Positions 33,860 through 43,747 of a DNA stretch of 64,000 nt are shown here, piece by piece (positions within the stretch are counted from its first letter, which is position 1; each line of letters begins with the position of its first letter). The notes under the pieces were generated by a model. That model did no database searches. It was not told the origin of the DNA and saw only the letters and a program-made list of their open reading frames with translations. Location: contig CAZMNO010000015.1 in assembly GCA_964567685.1 (NCBI GenBank), forward strand, positions 1 through 64,000, read 5' to 3'. The DNA is from UBA5972 sp964567685. GTDB taxonomy: Bacteria; Pseudomonadota; Alphaproteobacteria; Rhodobacterales; Rhodobacteraceae. The position numbers and the translations under genes were made by a program.

Positions 33860-34867
33860 TCAGAGCGGCGACTTGGCCTCCTCGTCCACCAGATGACAGG
33901 CGATTCTGTGGCCCTTGGCGACTTCCTTCAGTTCCGGCTCACGCTCGCGGCACTCAGCCCGGGCCACCGGGCAGCGATTGGCGAAACGGCAGCCGGATGG
34001 AAGGTTCACCGGATCTGGCGGATCACCCGGGATAAGGATGCGCCGGGTCTTTTCGCGCAGCTCGCGGTCAACCGTCGGAACCGCCGACAAAAGGGCTGAC
34101 GTATAGGGATGCAGCGGGTTGTTGAACAGGCTCAGCCGGTCGGCATGTTCCACCACCTTGCCCATATACATGACCGCAATACTGTCACACATATGCTGCA
34201 CGACGCCCAGATCATGGCTGATGAACAGATAGGTCAGCCCAAACTCGGTCTGCAACTGTCTCAAGAGGTTCAGAATCTGCGCCTGAACCGCAACGTCCAA
34301 CGCTGATACCGGCTCATCGCAGATGATCAGTTCAGGCTGCGTTGCCAGGGCGCGGGCGATGCCGATTCTTTGCCTCTGACCGCCGGAAAACTGGTGCGGG
34401 AACAGGCGTTTCTGTTCCGGGCGCAGGCCAACTGCCGCGAACAGGCGGTCGACGATCTCCTGCTTTTCGTTGTCAGGCTTGTCGCTCAGGCTGTCCAGCG
34501 GTTCACGAACGATGTTTTGGGCCCGCTGGCGCGGGTTGAGGCTGGAATAGGGATCCTGAAAGATGAACTGCACCTGGGTGCGCGCGCGCCTGAGGTCTTC
34601 GCCTTCAAGATGCAGGATATCGTGACCCGCCAGATTAACTTTGCCTTCAAATGCCGGAACCAGCCGCGCCACGGCCAGCGCCGCTGTGGTTTTGCCCGAA
34701 CCACTTTCCCCGACGATTGCCAACGTCTCCCCGCGTTTGACCGCAAAAGAAACATCGTCAACCGCATAGAGATAGGATTTCTTGCCCCAGCCACCGCCGC
34801 GTTTCACTGCAAAGCGGACGGTCAGGTTTTCAACATCAAGCAGCGGTGATGAGTCTTGATCAGCCAT
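33860..34867 (-). CDS. Oligopeptide-type ABC ATPase (DppF/OppF type)
   Basis: 335 residues. Walker A AIVGESGSGKTTAALAV, signature FSGGQRQRIGIARALA, Walker B LIICDEPVSALDV, and the C-terminal oligo_HPY extension (LIPGDPPDPVNLPSGCRFAN, CPVARAEC) with iron-sulfur-type cysteines. I start it at ATG 34867, where it overlaps the DppD-type stop as TGATG. It pairs with the next ATPase to energise the Dpp-like importer. Confidence 0.92.
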   Translation of the reverse strand: MADQDSSPLLDVENLTVRFAVKRGGGWGKKSYLYAVDDVSFAVKRGETLAIVGESGSGKTTAALAVARLVPAFEGKVNLAGHDILHLEGEDLRRARTQVQFIFQDPYSSLNPRQRAQNIVREPLDSLSDKPDNEKQEIVDRLFAAVGLRPEQKRLFPHQFSGGQRQRIGIARALATQPELIICDEPVSALDVAVQAQILNLLRQLQTEFGLTYLFISHDLGVVQHMCDSIAVMYMGKVVEHADRLSLFNNPLHPYTSALLSAVPTVDRELREKTRRILIPGDPPDPVNLPSGCRFANRCPVARAECREREPELKEVAKGHRIACHLVDEEAKSPL

Positions 34868-35859
34868 CACAACGCCTCCGCATGCCAGCAATCGGCGAAC
34901 TGGCCATTGTCAAACGCCACCGCAGGCGGTCGGGTCTCCAGGCACTTTTCCGTCCGATGGTTGCAGCGCGAGGCAAACAGGCACCGGTTCTTGCCAAAAT
35001 CCCTCAGGCTTGGAACGATCCCCGGCACCTCGGTCAGGTCTTCGCGCAGATCCGTAAGATTGCTGACGATATGCGGTACACAGGAAATCAGCCCCCTTGT
35101 ATAAGGGTGGCGGGCGTGTTCGATGATCTGATCCACCGGTCCGATCTCGGCATTGCGCCCGGCATACATCACGATCATCCGCTCGGCCATTTCGGCAACC
35201 GCGCCCATGTCATGGGTGATCAGGATGATCGAGGTGCCGGTTTGTTTGCGCAGATCCCGCAGCAGGTCAAATATCTGCGCCTGCACGGTGACGTCGAGCG
35301 CTGTGGTCGGCTCATCGGCGATCAGAATTTTCGGTTCACAGGCCAGCGCCATAGCGATCATCACCCGCTGCCGCTGCCCGCCCGACATCTGGAACGGATA
35401 ATCACCGACTCGCCCCCTGGCGTTGGGGATACGCACCGCATCCAGCAACTCAGCCGCCATATCCCAGGCGGCCTTGCGGCCCAGCCCCTGATGTTCCCGC
35501 AGAACCTCGGCGATCTGCTCACCGATTGTGTAAACCGGGTTGAGCGAAGTCATCGGCTCCTGAAATATCATCGAGATCTCGTTGCCACGAATATCACGCA
35601 AGCGGGCATCAGTGGCGGTGGTCAGCTCCTCACCATTGAACTGAATACTGCCTGAAGCAATGCGGCCAACCTTTTCCGGCAGCAACCCCATGATGCCAAG
35701 TGCGGTCATAGACTTGCCGCAACCGGATTCACCGACAAAGCTGATATTTTCCCCATGGCCGAGTTCAAAGGAAAGGTCATCGATCACCGGCGCAATGCCG
35801 TCGCGGGTCGACAGCTCGATCCGCAGGTTTGAGACTTTGAGAAGGGGGCTTACCATCAT
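34867..35859 (-). CDS. Oligopeptide-type ABC ATPase (DppD/OppD type)
   Basis: 330 residues with Walker A SFVGESGCGKSMTALGI, signature MSGGQRQRVMIAMALA, Walker B LIADEPTTALDV and the oligo_HPY tail (EVPGIVPSLRDFGKNRCLFA, CNHRTEKC). The start overlaps the permease stop by 4 nt. It forms a heterodimer with the DppF-type ATPase. Confidence 0.92.
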   Translation of the reverse strand: MMVSPLLKVSNLRIELSTRDGIAPVIDDLSFELGHGENISFVGESGCGKSMTALGIMGLLPEKVGRIASGSIQFNGEELTTATDARLRDIRGNEISMIFQEPMTSLNPVYTIGEQIAEVLREHQGLGRKAAWDMAAELLDAVRIPNARGRVGDYPFQMSGGQRQRVMIAMALACEPKILIADEPTTALDVTVQAQIFDLLRDLRKQTGTSIILITHDMGAVAEMAERMIVMYAGRNAEIGPVDQIIEHARHPYTRGLISCVPHIVSNLTDLREDLTEVPGIVPSLRDFGKNRCLFASRCNHRTEKCLETRPPAVAFDNGQFADCWHAEAL

Positions 35860-36743
35860 CGCTGCCTCAGTTTGGGGTTCAGCGCATCATTCAGACCGTC
35901 ACCGACAAGTGAAATGCAAAGCACAGTCACAAAGATCGCCAGCCCCGGAATTGTCACGGTGAAACTGGCATCCAGAATATACTGCCGGTTTGAACCGATG
36001 ATCTGTCCCCAACTGACAACATTCGGATCGGTCAGACCCAGAAAGCTGAGCCCCGCTTCAAAAAGAATGGCCGAACCGACCATCAGGGCCGACTGCACGA
36101 TGATCGGCGGCAGGGCGTTCGGCAGGATCACGCGAAACATCAGTTTCATGTTCTTGGCACCCGATGCCCGTGACGCCATGACGAATTCCAGCTCGCGAAT
36201 GCGCAGGAACTCAGCCCGGGTGATCCTTGCCACCGCTGTCCAGCTGACAACGCCAATGGCCAGCGTGATCATCGGCAGGCTGGCGCCAAACAGGGCGACG
36301 ATAACCATGGAAAACAGCAGTGTCGGCAACACCTGAAAAAACTCGGTGAAACGCATCAGAACCTCTTCGACCCAGCCACGGTAAAATCCGGCCAGCGCGC
36401 CAATCGTCACGCCGATAAAGACCGACACCAATGCTGCCGTCAGCCCGATGATCAGGGACACGCGCGCGCCGTTGATGATCATCGCCAGCAGGTCGCGCCC
36501 CAGATAATCCGTTCCCAGTATGAAATCGGAGTTCGCGCCGGGTGGGGTAAATGGCCCCCAGACCAGATCGAACGGATCGCGCCCATAAAGCCCTGGGCCG
36601 ATAATCGCCATCAGCGTGATCAGCGACAGCACCACCAGCGCAAACAGGGCGGCGTGATTGCGGCGAAACATTTCCCAGGCTTCCGCAAACGGATGGCGCG
36701 CCTTTTCAATCTCTTCTTCCAGCAGGGGGGTCTGATCGGTCAT
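35856..36743 (-). CDS. Dipeptide-type ABC permease (DppC type)
   Basis: 295 residues with a cytoplasmic N-tail, a first membrane segment (HAALFALVVLSLITLMAIIG), the FILGTDYLGRDLLAMIINGA motif of DppC proteins and the EAA loop (MASRASGAKNMKLMFRVILP). It overlaps both neighbours by 4 nt (ATGA), as expected for a co-transcribed dppBCDF-type unit. Confidence 0.92.
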   Translation of the reverse strand: MTDQTPLLEEEIEKARHPFAEAWEMFRRNHAALFALVVLSLITLMAIIGPGLYGRDPFDLVWGPFTPPGANSDFILGTDYLGRDLLAMIINGARVSLIIGLTAALVSVFIGVTIGALAGFYRGWVEEVLMRFTEFFQVLPTLLFSMVIVALFGASLPMITLAIGVVSWTAVARITRAEFLRIRELEFVMASRASGAKNMKLMFRVILPNALPPIIVQSALMVGSAILFEAGLSFLGLTDPNVVSWGQIIGSNRQYILDASFTVTIPGLAIFVTVLCISLVGDGLNDALNPKLRQR

Positions 36744-37717
36744 TTCTTGCCTCCTACCCGAGGATCAACAAGCCTGAGTGCCAGATCGGTCAACAGGTTG
36801 CCAACCACCACCACGAGGGCGGAAAAGAACAGAATGCCCAGGATCATCGGCGTGTCCCGCGCGATGATCGAACTGAAGGCCAGCGTTCCCAGACCCGGCC
36901 AACTAAACACCGTTTCAACCAGAACGGCGCCGGAAACGACGGCCGAAAACTGCAGACCAGCCAGCGTGATCACCGGTGACATCGCATTTTTCAGGGCATG
37001 TTTGTAAACCACCTGCCGGGTGGTCAGGCCCTTGGCCTTGGCGGTGCGCACGTAATCTGACCCCAGTACCTCCATCATCGTGGCGCGCGACAGGCGCGAA
37101 TAGAGCGCCAGAAAGATCGAGGCCAGCGTGATCATCGGCAGCATCAGGTGCTTGAGAACGTCAAAAGCATGCACAAAAAAGCCGCCTTCAATCGTCACAT
37201 CGCGCATCCCCGCGACCGGGAAGATTGGCACCATCAGTGAAAACCCGATCAAGAGCAGGATGCCGGTCCAGAAGACCGGGGCGGAATAGCCGAAAAGGGC
37301 GATAAAGGTCACGATATGGCTTAGAAAGCCGTTAGGCCGACGGGCCGAAAAGACACCCAGCACCACGCCCACGATCAGGGCCAGTATCTGCGCGCTGATC
37401 ACCAGCAGCAATGTCGCTGGCAGTTTTTGCAGGATCAGGTTGGTGACCTTGTCGCTGTAAAAGAACGAATATCCCAGATCAAAGCGCAGGACATTGCCGA
37501 TATAGGTGCCAAGCTGCACCACGAACGGCTTATCCAGACCATAGTCTTTGCGGATCTGCTCCAGCGCTTCCGGGTCAGCCCCGCCTGAGGCCTGCGCGAT
37601 CGTGTCAGCCACGTCGCCCGGGGCGGCATGCATGAGCGAGAAGTTCAGAACCAAAACCGCCAGCAAAAGAATGATGGCGTAAAGGATGCGGATCAGCGTT
37701 ACTCTGAGGAAATTCAC
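36740..37717 (-). CDS. Dipeptide-type ABC permease (DppB type)
   Basis: 325 residues starting MNFLRVTLIRILYAIILLLA, with the DppB features ALEQIRKDYGLDKPFVVQLG, FRFDLGYSFFYS-like periplasmic loop and the EAA motif region RTAKAKGLTTRQVVYKHALK. It is the first gene after the binding protein, from which it is separated by a hairpin. Confidence 0.92.
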   Translation of the reverse strand: MNFLRVTLIRILYAIILLLAVLVLNFSLMHAAPGDVADTIAQASGGADPEALEQIRKDYGLDKPFVVQLGTYIGNVLRFDLGYSFFYSDKVTNLILQKLPATLLLVISAQILALIVGVVLGVFSARRPNGFLSHIVTFIALFGYSAPVFWTGILLLIGFSLMVPIFPVAGMRDVTIEGGFFVHAFDVLKHLMLPMITLASIFLALYSRLSRATMMEVLGSDYVRTAKAKGLTTRQVVYKHALKNAMSPVITLAGLQFSAVVSGAVLVETVFSWPGLGTLAFSSIIARDTPMILGILFFSALVVVVGNLLTDLALRLVDPRVGGKK

Positions 37718-37746
37718 GGAAGTTGCCCGGTGCTGGTATTGAAAGG

Positions 37747-37776
37747 TTCCCCGGCAGCGGTCAGGCCGCCGGGGAA
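37747..37776 (-). terminator. Stem-loop between Dpp-type binding-protein and permease genes
   Basis: TTCCCCGGC pairs with GCCGGGGAA around a 12-nt loop, 20 nt after the binding-protein stop. It has the same layout as the stem-loop in the Liv-type operon and probably sets a high ratio of binding protein to permease. Confidence 0.65.
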
Positions 37777-37795
37777 ATTCATGTTGGTGATCTGA

Positions 37796-39367
37796 TTATT
37801 CCTTGAGATAAACCAGATCGAGTGGCGATGACGTCGCCCAGATACCTATCGGTGCATTGCCGATCTTGTCGGAATAGACCGTATGGTAAGGCAGCGTGTG
37901 CATCGTATAGACCGGAAGTTCGTCATTCACGATCTTCTGGAACTCCGAATAAAGTGCGGCACGCTTCGCCGGGTCGGATTCCTCGCCGGCCATGGCCAGC
38001 AACTCGTCAACGCGGGCGTTTGAATAGCCTTGCGTGTTCGACCAGACACCTTTTGCGATGTTTGAGGTCACATATGTGCGGTGCACACCGATCACCGGGT
38101 CACCCCAGTTGAACACGGCATCCCAGCTCATATCGAAATCCATTGTCCCCATGCGCTTGGCCCATGTCGGGAAATCAGCGCTGGCGCGAACAGTGACATC
38201 AATACCAACCTTCTTCAAAGCCGCCTTGATATACTCGACATGCGGTTTGCCCGAGGGCCAGCCAAAGTCGATGGTCAGGCCGAAACGAACACCATCACTG
38301 CCTGCCGGATGCCCGGCCTCGTCAAGAAGTGCCGCAGCCTTATCAAGATCAAGCGCGTATTGGTTGACATCCGCTTCATGGAACGGGCTGTCAGGGTGGA
38401 TACCGGTCGAAGAGTTTGCCGCGGTGCCCATCATGATCGCTTGTTGAATGAAGTTCTTGTCGATTGCATAGGCAATGGCCTGACGAACGCGTTTATCCGC
38501 CAAGGGCCCTTTGGTGGTGTTCAGGGCCAGCCAGGTGACAGGACCGATGGCGCCATAACCATCAGGCGTTACCGTCAGATGATCGACCTTCTTCAGGCGG
38601 TTGATGATCAGCGGCTCACTTTCAAAGGCACCGAGATCCAGCTCGCCGTTTTCATAGGCAATGGCACGGGCCGAGCTGTCTTTGATGATGCGCATGACGA
38701 TCTTGTCGAGATAGGGGCGGCCTTCCATGAAGAAACCGTCATAGCGTTCCAGAATCACATGCTCGCCATTCTTGTATTCGGTAAGCTTGAACGGGCCGGA
38801 ACCAACCACATCTTCGATGTTGCGCGGATGGGTTTTGAAATCCTGACCGTCGCCATAGATGTGCTCGGGAATGATCGACATCAGCTGGCCCGACATGGCC
38901 AGCATGATTCCCGGATGCGGCTGGCTTAGGTTCAGAACCGCAGTGTGCTTGTCCGGCGTATCAACCGATTCCACAGGCGCGAACATGGATTTGAACGGGT
39001 GAGCTGCCTTGATGACCTTCAGAGAAAAAGCGATATCGCTTGACGTGATCGGGTGACCATCATGGAACGTGGCATTTTCAACCAGGTTCAGCGTCACATG
39101 CAGCCCGTCTTCTGACACGCTCCAGCTTTTCGCCAGATAAGGTTGCGGCGTCCAGTTTTCGTCATAACGCAAGGGCGATGCAAAAAGCTGTGCACCGGGA
39201 AAGCCTGTGACAATACCGGATTGTACAGCAGAGTTGAGCGTCCTGAGGTTTGACCCCAGAACCGTCTTCAGTGTTCCACCACGCGTCGGTTCGTCAGCGC
39301 TGGCAGCTGTGGCCATCATCGATGCCATGGCAGTGGCAGCAATCAGGCCCTTGAAAAGTTGTCTCAC
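37796..39367 (-). CDS. Dipeptide/oligopeptide-type solute-binding protein (SBP_bac_5)
   Basis: 523 residues. A Sec signal peptide (MRQLFKGLIAATAMASMMATAASA) is cut before DEPTRGG. The body carries the family pattern LKTVLGSNLRTLNSAVQSG, ATFHDGHPITSSDIAFSL and GPLADKRVRQAIAYAIDKNF. Such proteins bind peptides, opines, nickel or glycosides and deliver them to Dpp-type permeases. The neighbouring amidohydrolase suggests an amide or cyclic compound as ligand, but the sequence does not show which. Confidence 0.92.
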   Translation of the reverse strand: MRQLFKGLIAATAMASMMATAASADEPTRGGTLKTVLGSNLRTLNSAVQSGIVTGFPGAQLFASPLRYDENWTPQPYLAKSWSVSEDGLHVTLNLVENATFHDGHPITSSDIAFSLKVIKAAHPFKSMFAPVESVDTPDKHTAVLNLSQPHPGIMLAMSGQLMSIIPEHIYGDGQDFKTHPRNIEDVVGSGPFKLTEYKNGEHVILERYDGFFMEGRPYLDKIVMRIIKDSSARAIAYENGELDLGAFESEPLIINRLKKVDHLTVTPDGYGAIGPVTWLALNTTKGPLADKRVRQAIAYAIDKNFIQQAIMMGTAANSSTGIHPDSPFHEADVNQYALDLDKAAALLDEAGHPAGSDGVRFGLTIDFGWPSGKPHVEYIKAALKKVGIDVTVRASADFPTWAKRMGTMDFDMSWDAVFNWGDPVIGVHRTYVTSNIAKGVWSNTQGYSNARVDELLAMAGEESDPAKRAALYSEFQKIVNDELPVYTMHTLPYHTVYSDKIGNAPIGIWATSSPLDLVYLKE

Positions 39368-39474
39368 GGACAGAGTCCTCCTGTTGGTTGGGTCTGTGTT
39401 GTTCTTGTTATTGTGTCAGAAAGCCTAGCCCAGCATGTATCCCGTAAAAAACAGAATTATTATGCCTGTTTCCG

Positions 39475-40437
39475 CTATTTTATGGTGGAATCGATTTTCG
39501 GCGGTTTCACAACTATTTGCTCGAAAATACCCTTGTCTTTCAAGTGGATGCAGCTATCGATAAAGGAGCGCACGGTCCTGGGCTGGCGGATACCAGCCAT
39601 GGTTGCGATGCCAAAAACCGGGATTTCGGTGGCATCCCGGATCGGCAAAACACAGTATCGTGTGCCATCATCGCGATAATCCGGCGGGCGGATATTGAGA
39701 ATCGAATAGCCAAATCCACCTGTCACAAGGGCGCGTGCAATCTCGGTTGAACGGGTGCTGTGGGCAATGATCGGGCGCAGGCCGCGTTGCTCGAACATGC
39801 CGATAAAATAGTCCCGCGTAAGGGGCAGATCCAGCAGCACCATCGGGCGTTCGGCCAGTTCGGCATAGGAAGTATCACCGTTTTTTACCGCAGGATCATC
39901 CGGCGCGACCAGCGCGTATGGTGGAGCTGCAAACAGAGGTTCAAAATCATGCCGGCTGTCAATTGGCTCGGTATAGGTAAACACCAGATCGGCCTCGCCG
40001 CTGTTCAGAAAATCCATGATCAGCGCCATGTTCCCTTCAAGCACTCGGACCGAAATGCCGGGAAACTCATCGGTAATGGTTTTCAGAATAGGCGGCAGGA
40101 ACGATGGCGCCGCTGTTGCATAACACGCAATTCTGACCAATCCCGAGGCGTCGCCGCCAACCGATTTAATGTCGGCCTCAAAATGCCGCGACTGATCGAT
40201 GAAATTGCGGATGAGTTGCAGGGTTTCCTTGCCCGAAGGCGTGGTCTGAATTCCCTTGGCCGGGGTGCGCACAAAAATGTCATAGCCCAGCGATTGCTCC
40301 AGCGCATCAATCGCCGCCGTGATTGACGATTGCGAAATGTTCAGATCGGCAGCCGCCTTGGCAATCGACCCCAGCCGGCCCGCCGCTTCGACATAGCGAA
40401 GCTGTTTCAGGGTAAAATTGAGCACCGCACCTTCCAC
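39475..40437 (-). CDS. LysR-family transcriptional regulator
   Basis: 320 residues. The HTH is FTLKQLRYVEAAGRLGSIAK, then AAADLNISQSSITAAIDALE, at about residues 8-50; a co-inducer domain follows. It may start at ATG 40437 or at the GTG four codons later. It diverges from the amidohydrolase gene by 94 nt and lies upstream of the Dpp-type genes on the same strand, so it may control both. The HTH is of the CbbR/OccR-like general type, and no ligand can be inferred. Confidence 0.9.
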   Translation of the reverse strand: MEGAVLNFTLKQLRYVEAAGRLGSIAKAAADLNISQSSITAAIDALEQSLGYDIFVRTPAKGIQTTPSGKETLQLIRNFIDQSRHFEADIKSVGGDASGLVRIACYATAAPSFLPPILKTITDEFPGISVRVLEGNMALIMDFLNSGEADLVFTYTEPIDSRHDFEPLFAAPPYALVAPDDPAVKNGDTSYAELAERPMVLLDLPLTRDYFIGMFEQRGLRPIIAHSTRSTEIARALVTGGFGYSILNIRPPDYRDDGTRYCVLPIRDATEIPVFGIATMAGIRQPRTVRSFIDSCIHLKDKGIFEQIVVKPPKIDSTIK

Positions 40438-40531
40438 TAGAAAATGTTCCTTAATGACCAGTTAAAACCATTTTTCCAAAGAATGAAAGCGGCCTAATCT
40501 CTGCCGCAATCGACCCAAACCCGGTAGTTCC

Positions 40532-42172
40532 ATGTCAACGACAACTGTTTATTCCGCGAAAAAAATCATCACGATGAATCCCAACCAGCCCGAAGTCACC
40601 CATGTCGCGGTGCGTGAGGGGCGGATATTGGGGGCCGGTTCTCTCAGCGATCTGGAACCCTGGGGCGAATACACGCTGGATGAGCGTTTCGCGGACAAGG
40701 TGCTGATGCCCGGTTTTGTCGAAGGCCACGCTCACACTATGGAAGGCACCCTCTGGCGCAATGTCTATTGCGGTTATTTCGACCGGATGGATCCCAGCGG
40801 CAAGATGTGGCCGGGGCTGAAAACCATTGACGCTGTGTTGGAACGCCTGAAAGAGGAAGAAGCCAAGCTTGACGACCCCGATGACCCACTGCCGGGCTGG
40901 GCGCTCGACCCGATCTACATGAACAACGAAAGGGTCAGCCGCCACCATCTTGATCAGGTTTCCAAGACGCGACCAATCGGCGTTTTGCACGCTTCCGGCC
41001 ATATCATGAATGTGAACTCCAAAGCGCTGGAGCTTGCGGGCTTGCTGAAACCCGGTGTCAACCATCAGGGGATTCCGCTGGGTGACGATGGCTTGCCCAC
41101 GGGCGAGCTTTACGGCCCCGACGCAATGACACCCGTTGGGCCGCATGTCGGCTTTGACCGTGCCCTGACCGATTGTGACGAGCGCGGGCTCAGGGATTAC
41201 GCCAAGCTTTGCGTGCGCGCAGGCGTGACAACCTCAACCGATCTGGCGGCGCGGCTGACGGATGACAGCGTTGACATGATGCTCAGGGTAACAGGCGAAG
41301 ACATGTTTCCGACGCGTATTGTGCCATTGCGGGTATTCTTTGGCCTGTCCGCCGAGGATATCGTCAAATACGTCATCGCGCTAAAGGAAAAAGCCACGGA
41401 CATGCTGCGGCTGGGCCGTATCAAGGCCGTTGCAGACGGATCGATACAGGGCTTTTCCGCCCGCCTGCGCTGGCCCGGATACCACAATGGCGCGCCAAAC
41501 GGGCTGTGGTACACAGCACCCGGGCAAATGTCGGATCTCTACCACCGCGCGCTTGAGGCTGGTATTCAGGTGCACACGCACACCAATGGCGATCAGGCAA
41601 CGCAAATGGCGCTCGATATGCTGGAACCCGCGTTAAAAGCCCATCCCAGCCCCGATCATCGCTTTACCCTTCAGCATTGCCAGCTGGCGGATGCAGCGCA
41701 GTTTCGCAAGATGAAGAAACTCAATATGTGCGTGAATCTGTTCGCCAATCACCATTTCTACTGGGGCGATGAACACTACCGGCTCACCGTCGGTCCCGAG
41801 CGCGCCGAGCGGATGAATGCCTGCCGCACAGCGCTGGATACCGGTGTGGCGATGACCATCCACTCCGATGCGCCGGTCACGCCTCTTGGGCCATTGTTCA
41901 CTGCATGGTGTGCTGTCAACCGCATCACTGCCTCGGGTCGGGTGCAGGGCGAAGGTGAAAAGATCGGGCTTGACGAAGCCTTGCAGGCAATCACCCTTGG
42001 CGCAGCGTACACATTGCACATGGATGACGAAATCGGCTCGATCGAGGTTGGTAAAAGGGCCGATTTCGCGGTGCTGGAAAGCGATCCAACCGAAGCCGGT
42101 GCTGATCTTCGAAATATCAGCGTCTGGGGAACGGTGCAGGGCGGCCGCCTGTTCTGTGCCGAAGATCTGTGA
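40532..42172 (+). CDS. Amidohydrolase family 3 protein (YtcJ-like metal-dependent hydrolase)
   Basis: 546 residues of the amidohydrolase superfamily. The first metal site is HxH in MPGFVEGHAHTMEG; a central GRIKAVADGSIQGFSARLRW is typical of the YtcJ/Amidohydro_3 group; late ligands lie in VHTHTNGDQATQMALDML and TIHSDAPVTPLGP. These enzymes cleave amide or N-acyl bonds, but few have known substrates. A CobW-type GTPase is translationally coupled to it (GTGA) and may supply or insert metal. Likely cytoplasmic; no signal peptide is seen. Confidence 0.85.
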   Translation: MSTTTVYSAKKIITMNPNQPEVTHVAVREGRILGAGSLSDLEPWGEYTLDERFADKVLMPGFVEGHAHTMEGTLWRNVYCGYFDRMDPSGKMWPGLKTIDAVLERLKEEEAKLDDPDDPLPGWALDPIYMNNERVSRHHLDQVSKTRPIGVLHASGHIMNVNSKALELAGLLKPGVNHQGIPLGDDGLPTGELYGPDAMTPVGPHVGFDRALTDCDERGLRDYAKLCVRAGVTTSTDLAARLTDDSVDMMLRVTGEDMFPTRIVPLRVFFGLSAEDIVKYVIALKEKATDMLRLGRIKAVADGSIQGFSARLRWPGYHNGAPNGLWYTAPGQMSDLYHRALEAGIQVHTHTNGDQATQMALDMLEPALKAHPSPDHRFTLQHCQLADAAQFRKMKKLNMCVNLFANHHFYWGDEHYRLTVGPERAERMNACRTALDTGVAMTIHSDAPVTPLGPLFTAWCAVNRITASGRVQGEGEKIGLDEALQAITLGAAYTLHMDDEIGSIEVGKRADFAVLESDPTEAGADLRNISVWGTVQGGRLFCAEDL

Positions 42173-43101
42173 GTCAACAACCTCTGCCCCTGCCGGTCAC
42201 CACAATCGGCGGTTATCTCGGGTCTGGCAAAACCACGCTGCTCAACCACCTTTTGCGCAATGCCGGTGGGTTGCGGCTGGCGATTCTGGTCAACGAATTC
42301 GGCGAACTCGCAATTGACGAAGACCTGATCGAGGCAGAAAGCGACGACATCATCTCCATCGCCGGGGGGTGCATCTGTTGCTCCTTTGGCAACGATCTGA
42401 CGGGCGCGCTGATCGATCTTGGCAATCTCACCCCGCGACCTGACCACATCCTGATCGAAACCTCCGGCGTTGCCATTCCCGGCGCGGTCGTCGCCTCGCT
42501 GTCACTGATCAATGGCTTTCAGTCAGACGGCATCGTCATTGTCGCCGATGCTGACAGCGTCAGGGCCAATGCAGATGACATCTATATCGGTGACACGGTC
42601 CTGCGGCAATTGGCCGATGCGGAACTGCTGATCCTCAACAAGCTCGACCTTGTCAGTGAAAGCAAGCGCACGGAGCTTGAGGCCTGGCTGAAAAAGACAG
42701 CCCCCGGCGCACCTCAAATCCCGGCTGTGCATGGTCAGGTGGCACTGAAAGCCGTGCTTGGGCGGGTGGACGCGCCAAAAACCGGACAGGCGGGCACCCA
42801 CGCGGATGATTTATTTGACAGTATGATCCTGAAACCGGCACCCGGGTGGGATATTGACGCGCTGGCCAAATCCCTTGCCACAGGCCCATATGGCATCGTC
42901 CGCGCCAAGGGTTTTGCCTCTGGTGCCGAGGGGGCAACAAAGCTCCTGCATGTCGTCGGGGAGAGGTGGCAGGTGACTGATATTACGAGTGATTTTGAAG
43001 CTGCGATCATCTGTCTGGGGTTTCGTGGCAAACTTGACAAAGACGCATTGAAAAAGCTTGCGAGCGCAAAGGCACCGATGATGCCTGATCAAAAGAAGTA
43101 G
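42169..43101 (+). CDS. CobW/COG0523 G3E-family GTPase (metal chaperone type)
   Basis: 310 residues. The P-loop is GGYLGSGKTTLLNHLL (14-29), the metal-binding C-x-C-C motif is GGCICCSF (C68, C70, C71), the NKLD guanine-specificity motif is in LLILNKLDLV, and a CobW_C domain ends the protein. The family delivers zinc, cobalt or other metals to client enzymes. Its GTG start overlaps the amidohydrolase stop, so that hydrolase is the probable client. No Zur-type site is seen upstream because it lies inside an operon. Confidence 0.88.
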   Translation: MSQQPLPLPVTTIGGYLGSGKTTLLNHLLRNAGGLRLAILVNEFGELAIDEDLIEAESDDIISIAGGCICCSFGNDLTGALIDLGNLTPRPDHILIETSGVAIPGAVVASLSLINGFQSDGIVIVADADSVRANADDIYIGDTVLRQLADAELLILNKLDLVSESKRTELEAWLKKTAPGAPQIPAVHGQVALKAVLGRVDAPKTGQAGTHADDLFDSMILKPAPGWDIDALAKSLATGPYGIVRAKGFASGAEGATKLLHVVGERWQVTDITSDFEAAIICLGFRGKLDKDALKKLASAKAPMMPDQKK

Positions 43102-43316
43102 ACCAACGGTTGGAAGGTTCACGACCCGCAAGCAAAGCCCCGAACCTCCCGACATTTCATGGAATGCGGCATACGGGCTGGTGCAAATCCAATCTGTAGC
43201 GCGCCAGCATCGAATCAGCTAGCCTCGGCGCAAAGACTGGCGGTCGGGCCGAAATATCCATCGGTTACATTCTACCCGATCCCCCTAACCGCTACGCGCA
43301 CAAACCGGGAGATGAG

Positions 43317-43559
43317 ATGAAATATAATCGTGAATTTGAACTGAACCCCTCCGATATCGAGGTTATCGAAAGCTGCCTGTCCAAAGAGCTGCATCTGCGC
43401 TCTGAGGCCTTCCTTGAACTGGAAGAGCAGCAGGATAACGACGCTCTGGAAGAGGCGCGATCGGGCATTTCAGAAATAACCGAGCTGCTTGGAAAACTCC
43501 ACAATCAGAAAGTCTGGTACGGGCGCGATCCCAATAATCAGGCAGTGCCGCTCGGGTAA
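43317..43559 (+). CDS. Small conserved-looking protein, unknown
   Basis: 80 residues, acidic and helical, starting MKYNREFELNPSDIEVIESC and containing LELEEQQDNDALEEARSGIS, then a C-terminal QKVWYGRDPNN. GGGAG lies 6-10 nt before the ATG, so it is probably translated. It precedes the formate-dehydrogenase-like genes by 188 nt on the same strand. It is not FdsD-like as far as I can see. Unknown role. Confidence 0.6.
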   Translation: MKYNREFELNPSDIEVIESCLSKELHLRSEAFLELEEQQDNDALEEARSGISEITELLGKLHNQKVWYGRDPNNQAVPLG

Positions 43560-43747
43560 GACCGGCGGACCAGTTTTCCACCCTTCGTGGACCACTGAAT
43601 TGGGTCGCACATATGATGCACTTCCTCGGCAAAACGCGCGTGAACGGGTCCGGCAGAGCCACGCAACCGAAGGTTCCTCCAGATTTCACTGGAAAAGTGA
43701 TTAAGAAAGCAACAACAATACATGGATAAGTGTCAAAGGGCGATTGA

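Noticed and set aside
43102..43316. Possible cobalamin riboswitch (GGTGCAAATCC-like segment near 43180)
   Set aside because: The CCCGCAACTGT and AGTCAGGA core elements are not found in order, and the downstream gene is not cobalamin-related.
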